DNA of 64,000 nt from Galeruca laticollis (lineage: Eukaryota; Arthropoda; Insecta; Coleoptera; Chrysomelidae). Of this stretch, positions 43,716 to 54,529 are shown piece by piece (positions within the stretch are counted from its first letter, which is position 1; every line of letters starts with the position of its first letter). Where the stretch lies: the NCBI GenBank assembly GCA_963921935.1, contig OY998176.1:48261813-48325812 (forward strand), written 5' to 3'. The notes under the pieces were generated by a model. The model saw only the letters and a list, made by a program, of their open reading frames with translations. It was not told the origin of the DNA and made no database searches. Made by a program: the position numbers and the translations under genes.

Positions 43716-45114
43716 AAAAGCCGACAGCTTAAAGTTCGCACTATATCTTTTACGCCTACTATAATAGTAAATGATCACATTATAAACTATAATAACGCTA
43801 GTTTCCTGAGATGGTAAAAGAACCTACATAAAAGAACTTTTCTAGAAATGATTGAAATTAATAAAAATGATAATTGTATGAATAAAAGAAGTGACATTGA
43901 TGACTTCAGTTTCATATACTCCTACAAATTAAAAATTTCATATAAAAATTAAATTAACTCGCATTTAGTTTTCCTATTCTCTACTTTTTTCTACATTCTT
44001 GGAGAAATTATTTTCTTCAGAATGTGGTAATCTAAAATATCTGACAGCACTTACCAATGAAGTAAAATTATATTTGCGTTTTGGATTTTAGAGAAATCTA
44101 GACATTTTTATGAAAAAATGCAGGAATTTCAAAATTATTTAATAATAATCCATTTTAAAAAATATGTCGTAATGACATACTAGCCTAGCTACAGTAGATA
44201 CGCTTTTCCACTTCCTCTGTTCCTACACACAGAATTATACATTAGTCTATCCATTGAAAGGACTTGAACTAATTTCATTTATTAAAGTCAGGAATCGTAA
44301 TCCCATATTCTCCTATGACAGTTTTATTCAGGCCTCTTAAATTTTTTCGTCGACCGTCAATTTATGATGTATTATAACGCACTCAAAATCGATGATTAAT
44401 GATTCCTATTATTGAATGATTTTCGAATAATCAACGACTTTATTTAATGCAACCCAACATGCGTCGTTCTTATACATTTGTATTGGCAGTGACCTGTGGT
44501 GTAGTAGGCTCACCTACTAGACATTTAAAATCAAGTAACTGTGTTGGCACTATCAGTCATATGGCATTATTTATTTTATTGTTATAATTTCTTAAAATGA
44601 TGTATACAATATGTTCCCCTAAGTTGGAATCATATGGAAAACTTTTTTATTATTAATTTTGGGAAAAAAAGTTATTCTTCATAAAAAGTTCTGCATTATC
44701 TAAAACCTAAAATACAGTCATCAAATATCAAATGTTTAGTCGTATACGAGGCTTGTCACAAAATATGAGTTTTACTTGTACCTTTAAATTTGAAAATATC
44801 GAAAAATGTTACTAAAAAAAGTTGATCAGAATTAAAAACTACGTTTAAATATGTAAGTATATCCATTTAAATTAAAACTTCAGATTATTTTATTTTTAGT
44901 GATATGTCTATTTTGAAGGAACATTTATCTTTTGTGATTACGAAACACATTCTAATCTTTTAGTTTTTCGATGTTTTCTAATAATCTTGCAATTAAAACG
45001 CGTAATAAGTGCATATTCATTTATTTTGCAAATAATAAAATACATTCAAATACTAAGTTATAAAACTAACATCATATTAATATTAGAAACAAACCAATTT
45101 CATTTTCACTCATA
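43716..45114. other. Intron 4 DNA, no supported gene
   Basis: AT-rich and stop-rich in all frames. Nothing recognisable. Confidence 0.5.
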
Positions 45115-45300
45115 CTAATGCTTCGACATATCCGCCCTCTCGCTCAATACACTTAATCGTTCTATTGGAAAATTCACGTAATACATTCCTTATCTTTTGC
45201 GGAGAAATTTCTTGACATTATCCTCTCCAAGTGGTCAATATCTTGAAAAGGCGCTTTCTGGTAAACTTTTTGTTTCAGGTAACCTATCAGATATTACTTT
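45115..45300 (-). pseudogene. Possible transposase C-terminal scrap
   Basis: The minus strand reads YLKQKVYQKAPFQDIDHLER, then after a stop EREGGYVEAL. This resembles the closing region (DIDHL ... C-x3-G-G-H-F-E) of paired-domain Tc1/mariner-like transposases of insects. Short and broken; orientation opposite to the 41.5-kb fragment. Confidence 0.35.
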
Positions 45301-45774
45301 TATTTAAAAATAATAGGTATTTTCATTAGAATTCGATTTTTGTGTTTATAATAGAAAGTTTTTTTTTAATTTGTACTGTGTGTGTTTACACAAAAAGTTC
45401 GTTTCTCATTTGAAAACAAACGTAAAAACAGTAAAACCATTTTCATTGATACATACAAAAAGCAATCCAAGTATTCAGTCGAGATATTTACACGTTGCCA
45501 AATCTCAAAAAAGTAAAGGTTTTAACTGCTTTCAAACTAAAAACTAGAATAATTTCCGGCATTACAATACAATGTTCAACAGATAAATCGGATTAATTAT
45601 CTTGATCTGTTACAACCTCTCGAATTATCAAAATTAAAAGCTTCTTATAACATGTTCTCGGGTTAGAATAATACGTTTTACAATTAATATAAATGTACAA
45701 TGAAAGCCAGCAACATTAAATTTACTTCAGAACATTCAGTGAATAATTCTTTCACTGTTTCTGATATCCTGTTA
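45301..45774. other. Intron 4 DNA, no supported gene
   Basis: AT-rich DNA up to the Gypsy-3 target duplication. Confidence 0.5.
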
Positions 45775-45778
45775 ATAC

Positions 45779-46078
45779 TGTTACGAAACAGCACACTGGT
45801 ATAGTCCCTAAATGCGACTCTGTCTAAGCCAGGTATGAAAGTTAAAATTATGGCGGATAGGCAGGTTTTTTTTATAACTGTTTTCAATTATCTTATCTAG
45901 ACATTGTTTTTGTGACAAGTCTTAACTAGAAAATGCGAGAGCCAATTGTTTTTGTGTGTGTAAGCCGCAATCTAGAATTCTCTAGTAAAAAGGGCACTAA
46001 TATATATAAAGGACCGATCAGCGGCTAAGTTACTTGATAATTTGACATCGTGAGATAAACAAGTAAATAAGTGAATAT
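45779..46078 (+). repeat. Gypsy-3 5' LTR, first part
   Basis: TGTTACGAAACAGC to AAGTGAATAT. It contains a TATA box TATATATAAAGG at 46001-46012. The rest of this LTR is at 50771-50928, on the other side of the Penelope insertion. Confidence 0.85.
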
Positions 46079-46156
46079 AAGTGTTTTTAAATGAAACTCA
46101 AGGTATCTAGTTAATTCCACAATATAATATAAAGTTATTGAAAATTCTAAAAAATT

Positions 46157-46190
46157 GACAATTGTTTCGATAAATCAATATCATCGTCAG
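46157..46190 (-). ncRNA. Hammerhead ribozyme-like motif, intact core (PLE-2, minus copy)
   Basis: On the minus strand: stem I strand TTCTGTCATT, core CTGACGA, stem II GATA...TATC, GAAA, two-pair stem III A-C/G-U closed by loop AATT, cleavage triplet GTC, then AATTTTTTAGAA, which re-pairs with ATT and TTCT. Order and very short stem III are those described for hammerheads of Penelope-like elements. One extra U sits between CUGACGA and stem II. Confidence 0.6.
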
Positions 46191-46451
46191 AATGACAGAA
46201 GTTACATTTCATTTTATGCCTACCTGATGTTTAGTAGTTATATTTGGCTAGACCAAGAAGTAACCTAACTTGTGATTGGCTTAATATATGTTTATAGAAA
46301 AAAGAAGAAGATGTGATATTACAAATATTGAAGCTTAGATATTATTAGCCCTATGGTGATATCCTGGATATCATTTTTCCAATTAAGATCAGTATAACTG
46401 TGCAATGATATAGAAAACCAGGAAAACTATATCTGCCGATCTTTACAATTA

Positions 46452-47150
46452 TCACTTAAGAAGACAGTTTATTAGTGGAGAATTCCCTAGATTTAACTGT
46501 TCATTGACAACTTCATATTGTGAGTTTCTTAAATGTCTTCTAATTTCCAGTTCTTCAAGGAAATCCAGTTCTTGTTTCTTTTCACAAATATGTAGTACTT
46601 CTAGTTTTGTGTAAGGTGTCAATGAATGATTGGTGTCAAGTAGATGTTTTGCGTAGTGGGATTTATCTGGTTGTTTTAATCTGTATGCTCGTAAGTGCTC
46701 ACTGTATCGTATTTCAAAATTCCTAAGGGTCTGACCCAAATAGACAGCATTACATTCTGGACATTTCAGTTTATATATACCTGACTTCTTTAATAGTGGT
46801 ATTTTTGTTTTTACATTTAACAATTTTGTACTAACGTTACTTTCTGTTTTAAAAGAAATTGTTGTATTCGTTGCTGAAGATATTATCTTTGAAATATTAT
46901 TAGAAATATTTCCTGCATATGTGATGGTTTTATAAGTTTTAATTTCATCAGCTTGTTTAGGATATATTAGTTGTAATGCCACTTTTTCCTCTTTTTTACT
47001 AATTAGCTTATTTATCATATCTAATGGATAACCGTTAGATGTTGCTATTTGTCTAATTGTATTAATCTCTCTATCAAAATTACATTTGTTCATAGGAACT
47101 GAAAAAGCTCTATGTATCATTGAATTATATGCTGCTAGTCTGTGTGACAC
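46452..47150 (-). pseudogene. Penelope-like protein, RT thumb and GIY-YIG endonuclease (minus copy)
   Basis: A 232-codon frame equal to the C-terminal third of the intact copy at 58-60 kb: SHRLAAYNSMIHRAFSVPMN, then the GIY-YIG nuclease (SGIYKLKCPECNAVYLGQTL), ending GNSPLINCLLK. The RT palm is missing because the copy stops at 47290. The frame is intact to its normal stop. Confidence 0.8.
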
Positions 47151-47290
47151 AGGGTGGTTAGAATTGAATGGAATTGTTACATCAGTTTGTGTTGGTTTTC
47201 GCTAAATTGAATAATCAAGTATATTATTAACTCAAATTTTTAAATCAAGAAAATTGATTGAGCTATTTTCTTCAATTTCTAATGTAAATT

Positions 47291-50200
47291 AAAACGTTAC
47301 AAAGCATCACAAAACATTTGGTTTAAACAAGAATGCCTTAGAGAAAAGGTAATACCAAATTATGTGAATATAAAATGTCACACTAAAACACCACAAGCAC
47401 AAAAAGCTATAAAATGTGCTCAACGAGTTTGGATAAAATCAGAATGTAAGAAATGGTTCAAAGTTAGAGACTCCTTAGACAACTACATAAAAGTTGTACA
47501 TTCAGAACTCACATTCCAATTACATCCAGTAGAATTTGACTGTTTGGATGACAAAATTAGAGAAAATGTGAGCACGATGAAGCATATGAAATTTAAGAAA
47601 CAAGAAAAGAAGCTACAGAATCTTGAACACACACAACATAAAATTCAATACTCAAAACATCATGAAACTGTAAGTACCTACATACCAACACACTTTGCAC
47701 CACGATTTGAAAACCTTTCAGACACTAATTTTATAAATAGTGAAATAGAATTTTTAAATAAAGGTTTAAAGTACAGCATACCACCTAAATTTACGAATAA
47801 TATTAAACAAATTATAGCTACAGAGTCAGAAATAGCTTTAAAATCTAATTCAAATAATTTTCTTTATGAGAAAGTAAAAATTGCCAATTTAATCAAAAAT
47901 ATTGAACCTTAAAAAGTTAAACGTCAAACAAAAAAATGACATTTCAGTTTTAAACGCAATAAAAAAGAAGATTGAGAATAATAACCTAACAGTTACAAAA
48001 TCTGATAAGGGGAACGCTACTGTCATTTTGACGACTGAAAATTACAATTCCAAAGTATATAACTTTATAGAATCCAGCGATGTAAAAGTTCTTGAAGCAG
48101 ACCCAACAAAGAAGTTTTCTAATAATGTAAGGGATATTGTTAATAATTCAAATTATCTTTTAAATGATTACGAAAAGAGGTCTATCATACATAAGAATCC
48201 TCATTGTCCACAATTATATGGAACAGTTAAATTACATAAAATAACGAAACCAATTAGACCTGTAGTCGCTTATGTTAATGCTCCTAATAATATATTGGCA
48301 AAGAAGCTCAACAATATACTCAATACTCACGGATATGAATCTCAGTACTCAATTAGAAATTCAATAGAACTAATCAAAAAGTTGAAAGCAATCCACTTAC
48401 AAGATAACTATAAACTCATATCTAACATGTTTACTAAAATTCCTCCTAAAGAATGTCTAATACTTGTAAGAAAATTACTAGAAGATAAAAATATTGCAAA
48501 CGGTGTCATAGAAAATTTAAACATTTGTAAGAATTTCAGTGAACGTCGCTCATTAATCCCTTGTCTCATTTTCGAGTTATAACGTTTCCAAGCTGTTAAA
48601 ATGTGATAATTTACGTTTGGAGGTTATTGACACGACAAAATTAAATCTTTCCCTAAAAACTTGAGTATATGTCGATAATGTATACATTTTTGGAAAGGGG
48701 AAGAAAGGGACTTTCAGATGGTAATAAAAAATGTAGGGTGTTGTACTTAAAATAAACCGGTAATTTCGTTTCAAAAATGGTCATTGTTTTTCGGCGCTTT
48801 CGGGAAAAGTATACATTTGGCAACTATGTCAATAAAAATTTGATGGAAATATAAGAACTTAAGCGAAAACTGCACGTCGATATATTTTTCCATTCTCGAG
48901 TAATAAGCCGTCAAAATATGTTACTTTATATTGTAGTGGCGCGAAAAAAAGTCGGAATTTTTGCGGAAATATTCGTTTCATGACTATTTAAGACGACTGA
49001 CCGAGTTTGAGCATGATATCGGTGCGTCCGAATGTATATCAATTTTTGGTGGTGTAGTTTCTTATGTTAATGATCCTAATACTATATTGGCAAAGAGGCT
49101 CAACAATATACTCAATAGTTACGGATATGAATATGAGTACTCAATTAGAAATTCAATAGAACTAATCAAAAAGTTGAAAGCAATCCACTTGCAAGATAAC
49201 TATAAACTCATTTCGTTCGATGTAAATAATATGTTTACTAAATTTCCTCCTAGAGAATGCCTAATACTTGTAAGAAAATTACTAGAAGATAAAAATATTA
49301 ATCCAGGAATAATATCAGATATACTTAATTTATTTGATGTATGCATTAATCAGAATTATTTCACTTTTGACAATAAGATATATATTCAAAATGAAGGTTT
49401 ACCAATGGGAAGCCCTATATCACCTATTTTAGCAAACATTTTTATGGACAATTTAGAAAGAAAGATCTTTGAAAGTAATATTTCGAAAAATATTTTATTT
49501 TGGTATAGATATGTAGATGACATATTAGCTTGTTTTATGGGTAGTGAACGACAATTAGATGTATTTTTCAACCACATCAATAATTTACACCCGAAAATTA
49601 AATTTACATTAGAAATTGAAGAAAATAGCTCAATCAATTTTCTTGATTTAAAAATTCAGAGTTAATAATGTACTTGATTATTCAATTTACCCAAAACCAA
49701 CACACACTGATGTAACAATTCCATCCAATTCTAACCACCCTGTGTCACACAGACTAGCAGCATATAATTCAATGATACATAGAGCTTTTTCAGTTCCTAT
49801 GAACAAATGTAATTTGGAAAAAGTGGCATTACAACTAATATATCCTAAACAAGCTGATGAAATTAAAACTTATAAAACAATCACATATGCAGGAAATATT
49901 TCTAATAATATTTCAAAGATAATATCTTCAGCAACGAATACAACAATTTCTTTTAAAACAGAAAGTAACGTTAGTACAAAATTGTTAAATGTAAAAACAA
50001 AAATACCACTATTAAAGAAGTCAGGTATATATAAACTCAAATGTCCAGAATGTAATGCTGTCTATTTGGGTCAGACCCTTAGGAATTTTGAAATACGATA
50101 CAGTGAGCACTTACGAGCATACAGATTAAAACAACCAGATAAATCCCACTACGCAAAACATCTACTTGACACCAATCATTCATTGACACCTAACACAAAA

Positions 50201-50353
50201 CTAGAAGTACTGCATATTTGTGAAAAGAAACAAGAACTGGATTTCCTTGAAGAACTGGAAATTAGAAGACATTTAAGAAACCCACAATATGAAGTTGTCA
50301 ATGAACAGTTAAATCTAGGGAATTCTCCACTAATAAACTGTCTTCTTAAGTGA
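47291..50353 (+). pseudogene. Penelope-like RT-endonuclease pseudogene (+ copy, rearranged)
   Basis: Frames at 47364-47912, 47902-48582, 49000-49665 and 49742-50353 follow the intact copy, but with defects: the first ~30 codons are missing; a frameshift near 47910; at 48496 the RT sequence (LLEDKNI) breaks into about 555 bases of foreign DNA; near 49050 RT restarts earlier (YVNDPNTILAKRLNN) so about 110 codons are duplicated; a frameshift at 49663; and about 30 codons are deleted at 49812 (NKCNLEKVAL). The second RT copy keeps FWYRYVDDILA. Not functional as a whole. Confidence 0.8.
48497..49050. other. 555-base foreign segment inside the Penelope RT
   Basis: Starts GCAAACGGTGTCATAGAAAA and ends before TGGTGTAGTTTCTTATG. 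It has no long frame and no similarity to the other elements in the window. No inverted ends or target duplication were found. It may be filler DNA captured when two Penelope copies recombined. Confidence 0.45.
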
Positions 50354-50605
50354 TAATTGTAAAGATCAGCAGATATAGTTTCCTATATCATTGCACAGTT
50401 ATACTGATCTTAATTGGAAAAATGATATCCAGGATATCACCATAGAGCTAATAATATCTAAGCTTCAATATTTGTAATATCACATCTTCTTCTTTTTTCT
50501 ATAAACATATATTAAGCCAATCACAAGTTAGGTTACTTCTTGGTCTAGCCAAATATAACTACTAAACATCAGGTAGGCATAAAATGAAATGTAACTTCTG
50601 TCAAT

Positions 50606-50639
50606 TTGACGATGATATTGATTTATCGAAACAATTGTC
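50606..50639 (+). ncRNA. Hammerhead-like motif with a mutated core (PLE-2, + copy)
   Basis: Same layout as the other copies, but the conserved CTGA reads TTGA (50606), and stem I has CAATT in place of CATTC. Core base C3 is required in known hammerheads, so this copy should be inactive and is a natural negative control. Confidence 0.5.
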
Positions 50640-50770
50640 AATTTTTTAGAATTTTCAATAACTTGTATTATATTGTGGAATTAACTAGAGACCTTGAGTT
50701 TCATTTAAAAACACTAATATGAGCATATTCCACGAAGTAAGGGTCGAAACAGTCAATTTCAAGTGAATAT

Positions 50771-50928
50771 GAATTAGTGAACCGTTTATATAAATTAGTT
50801 TAAGTGCGTATACTGTGTATATAATTAGTGAATAGTGTAGTAAATAAATAAATTAAGTTAGTGAACCTACCGTGTGTATGAATTTATCCCACCCGTTTAC
50901 AGTTTAAATAAATAGCAAAAACATTACA
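50771..50928 (+). repeat. Gypsy-3 5' LTR, second part
   Basis: GAATTAGTGAACCG to AACATTACA, matching the end of the 3' LTR at 54850-55010. It ends directly before the primer-binding site. Confidence 0.85.
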
Positions 50929-50929
50929 T

Positions 50930-50947
50930 TGGTGTCAGAAGTGGGAT
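50930..50947 (+). other. Gypsy-3 primer-binding site (leucine tRNA type)
   Basis: TGGTGTCAGAAGTGGGAT starts one base after the LTR. It is complementary to the 3' end of a eukaryotic leucine tRNA including CCA. It would prime minus-strand DNA synthesis. Confidence 0.75.
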
Positions 50948-50972
50948 AATATAAATAAATTGCTACGTAAAA

Positions 50973-51974
50973 ATGGCCAAGAAACTATGTGACCTCAAAG
51001 TGGCGGAACTAAGAGCAGAATTGGAAGATCGTGAGTTGGAAACGTCTGGTAAGAAAAGTGAATTAGTAGAACGACTTAAAGTGGCACTGGAAAATGACGG
51101 CTTTGATCCAGAAACAGTTTTATTTAATGACGAGGCTTCCACCTCAATCTCGTCAATTTCTGCCATGGAAGAGAAGATTTCAACGAATGTGAAAAACGAT
51201 ATTTCTACCATGGAAGCGAAGATCTCTACTAATGTGAAGAACGATATTTCTGCTAACATGGACAAACTTTCTGCTGACATCATATTAATGAAAAATGACA
51301 TTGCCGCTGACGTGGAAAATAAAATTTCGTCTCTTAAATCGGATATTGAGGATAAAATCACAACGATGGACGAGAAAATGGAGAATAAAATGACAACTAT
51401 GGACGAAAAAATCAAGCAGTCAGAGAGAAAGATAACAGATTTAAGAACACAAGACACGCCAGCAGAACAAAAGAAGATCGAGATATGCAAGCCAGCAACA
51501 CAAATCAAGACAGATGATATTGGCAGTTTTACCCGAGTCAAGGTCCCAACGTTCGATAGAAAGATGTCGTGGACCAATTACGTAAAACAGTTTGAAGTAG
51601 CCGCTAGAGTGAATAATTGGTTCGATAAGGAGAAAGCAGTCAACCTAACTATAGCGCTTCGGGAAGATGCCTTGGATGTACTTCAGACGATACCGCTTGA
51701 AGAAACGGATGACTTCGAGCTGCTGAGCATGCGATACGGTCACGAACATTTGGAGCATTTGTACAGATTCCAGCTGAAGAACCGAAGGCGGAAACGTGAC
51801 GAAACTCTTCAAGAGTATGAACTGGATATTGCCCGACTAGTTCGATTTGCTTATCCATCAGCACCAGAGAACATGATGGAATGTTTAGGCATCCAGGCCT
51901 TTATTGACGGCTTATGTGACCACGATATGGAGAGGACGCTTCGATTAGCACATGGTAGATGTACTGACCACTGA
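50973..51974 (+). CDS. Gypsy-3 Gag (SAP domain, coiled coil, capsid), 333 aa
   Basis: Starts MAKKLCDLKVAELRAELEDR; residues 5-40 form a SAP-type DNA-binding motif (ELETSGKKSELVERLKVAL). Residues 60-165 are a charged repetitive coiled coil (KISTNVKNDIST, KITTMDEKMENKMTTMDEK). The capsid-like part follows (KVPTFDRKMSWTNYVKQFE, ALDVLQTIP, ETLQEYELDIARLVRFAYP). The frame ends RLAHGRCTDH; the natural continuation (DVLTTDLEYEAAKKASGY) is in the next frame, so a frameshift near 51955 separates Gag from its zinc-knuckle part. Otherwise open. Confidence 0.8.
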   Translation: MAKKLCDLKVAELRAELEDRELETSGKKSELVERLKVALENDGFDPETVLFNDEASTSISSISAMEEKISTNVKNDISTMEAKISTNVKNDISANMDKLSADIILMKNDIAADVENKISSLKSDIEDKITTMDEKMENKMTTMDEKIKQSERKITDLRTQDTPAEQKKIEICKPATQIKTDDIGSFTRVKVPTFDRKMSWTNYVKQFEVAARVNNWFDKEKAVNLTIALREDALDVLQTIPLEETDDFELLSMRYGHEHLEHLYRFQLKNRRRKRDETLQEYELDIARLVRFAYPSAPENMMECLGIQAFIDGLCDHDMERTLRLAHGRCTDH

Positions 51975-52497
51975 TCTTGAATATGAAGCAGCAAAGAAGG
52001 CTTCGGGATATAACCAAATTAGGACCATACAGGAAGAAGCTGATGATGACAGACTTGACCAGATCTTCAACTTGTTGAAAGGTATGGTAGACAAGAAGCC
52101 GAAGAAAATCAGGGGCTGTAATTGTGGCGAGCTAGAGCATACACGCAGTTCGTGTAAGCGTCATACGACTCCTGCAAACCAAGAACCTCTTAAATGCAAA
52201 GCAGCCACGAAGAGCTCGCGGTACAACAAAGGTAGGATCATGCAGGAAGAAGATGACGATGACAAACTTGACCAGATCGTCAACTTGCTGAAAGGTATGG
52301 CAGACAAGAAGCCGAAGAAGATCAAATGCCGGAAGTGTGGCGAGCTAGAGCACGTACGCAGTCCGTCTAAGCGCCCCAAGACTCCTGTAACCCAAGAACT
52401 CCAGTCACAGGGGAAATCAGACAGGGGTGAACATCCAGCTGATATGAATCACCGAAAAGCAAACTCAACTCTTTGCCTAGACGGTCATGCCCTGTAG
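51952..52497 (+). pseudogene. Gypsy-3 nucleocapsid region with a tandem duplication
   Basis: Two consecutive units of about 67 residues: each has QEE-x-DDD-x-LDQI-x-NLLKGM, DKKPKKI and a knuckle. Unit 1 has CNCGELEHTRSSC, unit 2 CRKCGELEHVRSPS; unit 1 lacks the first Cys spacing and unit 2 the last Cys, and both have E-L-E-H for the usual x-G-H. The frame stops at 52497 before any protease, and RT/RNase H are absent downstream. Confidence 0.7.
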
Positions 52498-52559
52498 ACG
52501 ATTCACAATGCAACAAGTCGAAATCTAAGTAAGTTGCAGTTTCAAGAATTACAGTAGTC

Positions 52560-53600
52560 AACGAGGAATGGTCACCCACCAGGATCAAAGAAGATCAGGA
52601 GATTGATCCTCACCTGAAGATGATCCGGCAATGGAAGGAAGAAAATCGGTGACCTACCTGGCAAGAAGTGTCAAGATTTTCACCGAAACTCAAGGCGTAC
52701 TGGGCTCAGTAAGACTCCCTTGTCCTGGAAGAAGGGCTGTTGAAAAGAGTCCTTGAAAACGATGATGGTTCCGAGATGAGGAGACAGATAGTTATCCCGA
52801 GAACAAGAGTAGCTGAAGTACTAGAGAAGTTATACGACAGTCCATCGGGAGGTCATCTGGGAGTGAAGAAAACCCTCCAGCGAATTAGTGAGAGGTTTTA
52901 TTGGATGAACAGCTCCGATTATGTGAAGGACTGGTGTAAGAAGTGTACGACTTGTGCTACGAGTAATGGACCACATCGCAAGAGAAAGGCACCCATGAAA
53001 GAGTACAATGTTGGAAGCCCTTTAGAAAGGATTGCTTTAGATATCGGTTGACCATTTCCGACGACAGAAAATGGTGGCAAATACATACTGGTTGTAATGG
53101 ATTATTTCACAAAGTGGGTGGAAATTTACGCTATCCCGAACCAAGAGGCCACACCTGTCGCAGATGTATTGGTGAAAGAATTTATCAGCCGATATGGAGT
53201 GCCCTTGGAAGTCCACAGCGTCCAGGGAAGAAATTTCGAAAGTCATCTATTCCAGGCGATTTGCGAGAAGCTGGGAATGAAGAAGATCAGGACAACAGCA
53301 TTACATCCACAGTCAGATGGAATGGTCGAGAGAATCAACAGGACTGTCCAAAGTAGTATCCAGCCATCAGAGAGATTGGGACCAGTATCTTTCCCTATTC
53401 GCATTGGCTTATCGCTCTGCCGTCAATGAGTCCACGGATTAAACACCTGCAAAAATCCTGTTTGGACGTGAAATGAGGCTACCTTGTGACCTGGAATTTG
53501 GAGAAGATCTAGCAGGAGAAGATTACGTGATCCAATTGAGAAGACGGCAGGACGATATTCATGAATTAGTTCGAACAAATAAATCTTCAAGTTGCCAGTG
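52560..53600 (+). pseudogene. Gypsy-3 integrase, zinc and core regions, broken
   Basis: After the RT deletion, reading resumes with the linker before integrase (EIDPHLKMIRQWKEENR, broken by stops). The zinc region is in a 103-codon frame (SPSGGHLGVKKTLQRI, FYWMNSSDYV, CKKCTTCATSNGPHRK), ending at the first catalytic Asp (ERIALDIG). A frameshift leads to the core (ENGGKYILVVMDYFTKWVEI ... KIRTTALHPQSDGMVERINR), in which the second catalytic Asp of the S-D-x-G-x-F motif is Val (HSVQGRNFES), while the Glu is kept. Stops and frameshifts follow at about 53440 and 53580. Integrase is inactive. Confidence 0.78.
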
Positions 53601-53605
53601 ACAGA

Positions 53606-54529
53606 ATGAAAAGTCGGTACGACACGCAGGCCACAGAAGGCGGTTTTAAAGAAGGCGACAAAGTATGGTTACACAACCCGACGAGGAGAAAAGGGTTTTC
53701 TCCAAAATTACAAAAATCCTGGGAAGGTCCATACTCAATCAAGAAAAGGATCAATAATGTTATATATCGCATAAGCAAGATCCCCAACAGAAAATCAAAA
53801 GTAATTCACCAAAACCGACTAGCGCTATTCGAAGGAGACCATGACCTAGAGGAAGGAGTAAACCTTATTCGAGATGTTTCGAACCCTACCTTCGATGAAT
53901 TTATGGGCGCGTATGGAGGTACCGCGAAAGCTAGATATGAGGTCACTTCGGAACAACAACAAGATTTGTACACTCTCCCGGAAGATTCTTCACTGGCATA
54001 CAACATCCCCGCCCGTATCAAGAACGCACGACGGTTGGCAACCGTCTTTCGAAAGAAGTTCGGGCAATTAGAAAAACTTGGAGACCAGATTCCAGCCCCT
54101 GGCAAGACACTGGAACTGAAACATAATTCACGGTACGTCTTCTACGTGGTAACTAAAAATGAATTTCAAGATCGATCTACCTACCGCGATGTGTGGGAAG
54201 CACTCCGTAACCTCCGAGACCATGTGTTAGAATCCAGCGTGAAAAAACTGGCTATGCCTAGGATAGCGAGTAACCAGTTGGATTGGCGAGTTATCAGGAA
54301 CATGGTAGAGATTATCTTTCGAGATACCGGTGTCCAGATATTAATTAGCAGCTACAACCCCCGTTATCAGTATCCGATGAAGACGGTGCCCTGCTATTTC
54401 TATAAGATCCGAAAGTGTAGAAATGGGGTCAGTTGTCGATTCAAACATCCAGTCTCGGCTACACAAAAGTTCCAGGAGGAACTTCCATTTAAGGAGGGGG
54501 TAATGTTACGAAACAGCACACTGGTATAG
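53606..54529 (+). CDS. Gypsy-3 Pol C-terminus: integrase GPY/F, macro domain, CCCH zinc finger (307 aa open)
   Basis: Residues 1-75 are the integrase C-terminus (GDKVWLHNPTRRKGFSPKLQ, WEGPYSI, HQNRLALF). Residues about 111-250 resemble a macro domain of the TARG1/Poa1p branch: TVFRKKFGQLEKLGDQI, YVFYVVTKNEFQDRSTY (the Lys of the catalytic region is kept), KKLAMPRI, and VQILISSYN as last strand. The G-C-G-L-D loop is altered and shortened to A-S-N-Q-L-D-W, so the catalytic Asp is probably lost. Residues 263-281 are a perfect C-x7-C-x5-C-x3-H finger (PCYFYKIRKCRNGVSCRFKH). The stop lies 26 bases inside the 3' LTR. Macro domains bind or cleave ADP-ribose; the role here is unknown. Confidence 0.75.
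   Translation: MKSRYDTQATEGGFKEGDKVWLHNPTRRKGFSPKLQKSWEGPYSIKKRINNVIYRISKIPNRKSKVIHQNRLALFEGDHDLEEGVNLIRDVSNPTFDEFMGAYGGTAKARYEVTSEQQQDLYTLPEDSSLAYNIPARIKNARRLATVFRKKFGQLEKLGDQIPAPGKTLELKHNSRYVFYVVTKNEFQDRSTYRDVWEALRNLRDHVLESSVKKLAMPRIASNQLDWRVIRNMVEIIFRDTGVQILISSYNPRYQYPMKTVPCYFYKIRKCRNGVSCRFKHPVSATQKFQEELPFKEGVMLRNSTLV
54491..54503 (+). other. Gypsy-3 polypurine tract
   Basis: AAGGAGGGGGTAA directly precedes the 3' LTR TGTTACG. Such tracts prime plus-strand DNA synthesis. Confidence 0.75.

Larger units (their letters stand above)
46079..50760. mobile_element. Penelope-like composite in inverted orientation, inside the Gypsy-3 5' LTR
   Basis: AAGTGAATAT at 46069-46078 and 50761-50770 is a 10-bp target duplication made of LTR sequence. 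Between lie a minus-strand Penelope 3' part (46079-47290) and a + strand part (47291-50760), meeting head to head near 47290. The outer ends are both terminal repeats with hammerhead-like motifs. The + part lacks its first codons and is internally rearranged. This looks like one insertion event with a 5' inversion, or two joined copies. Confidence 0.8.
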
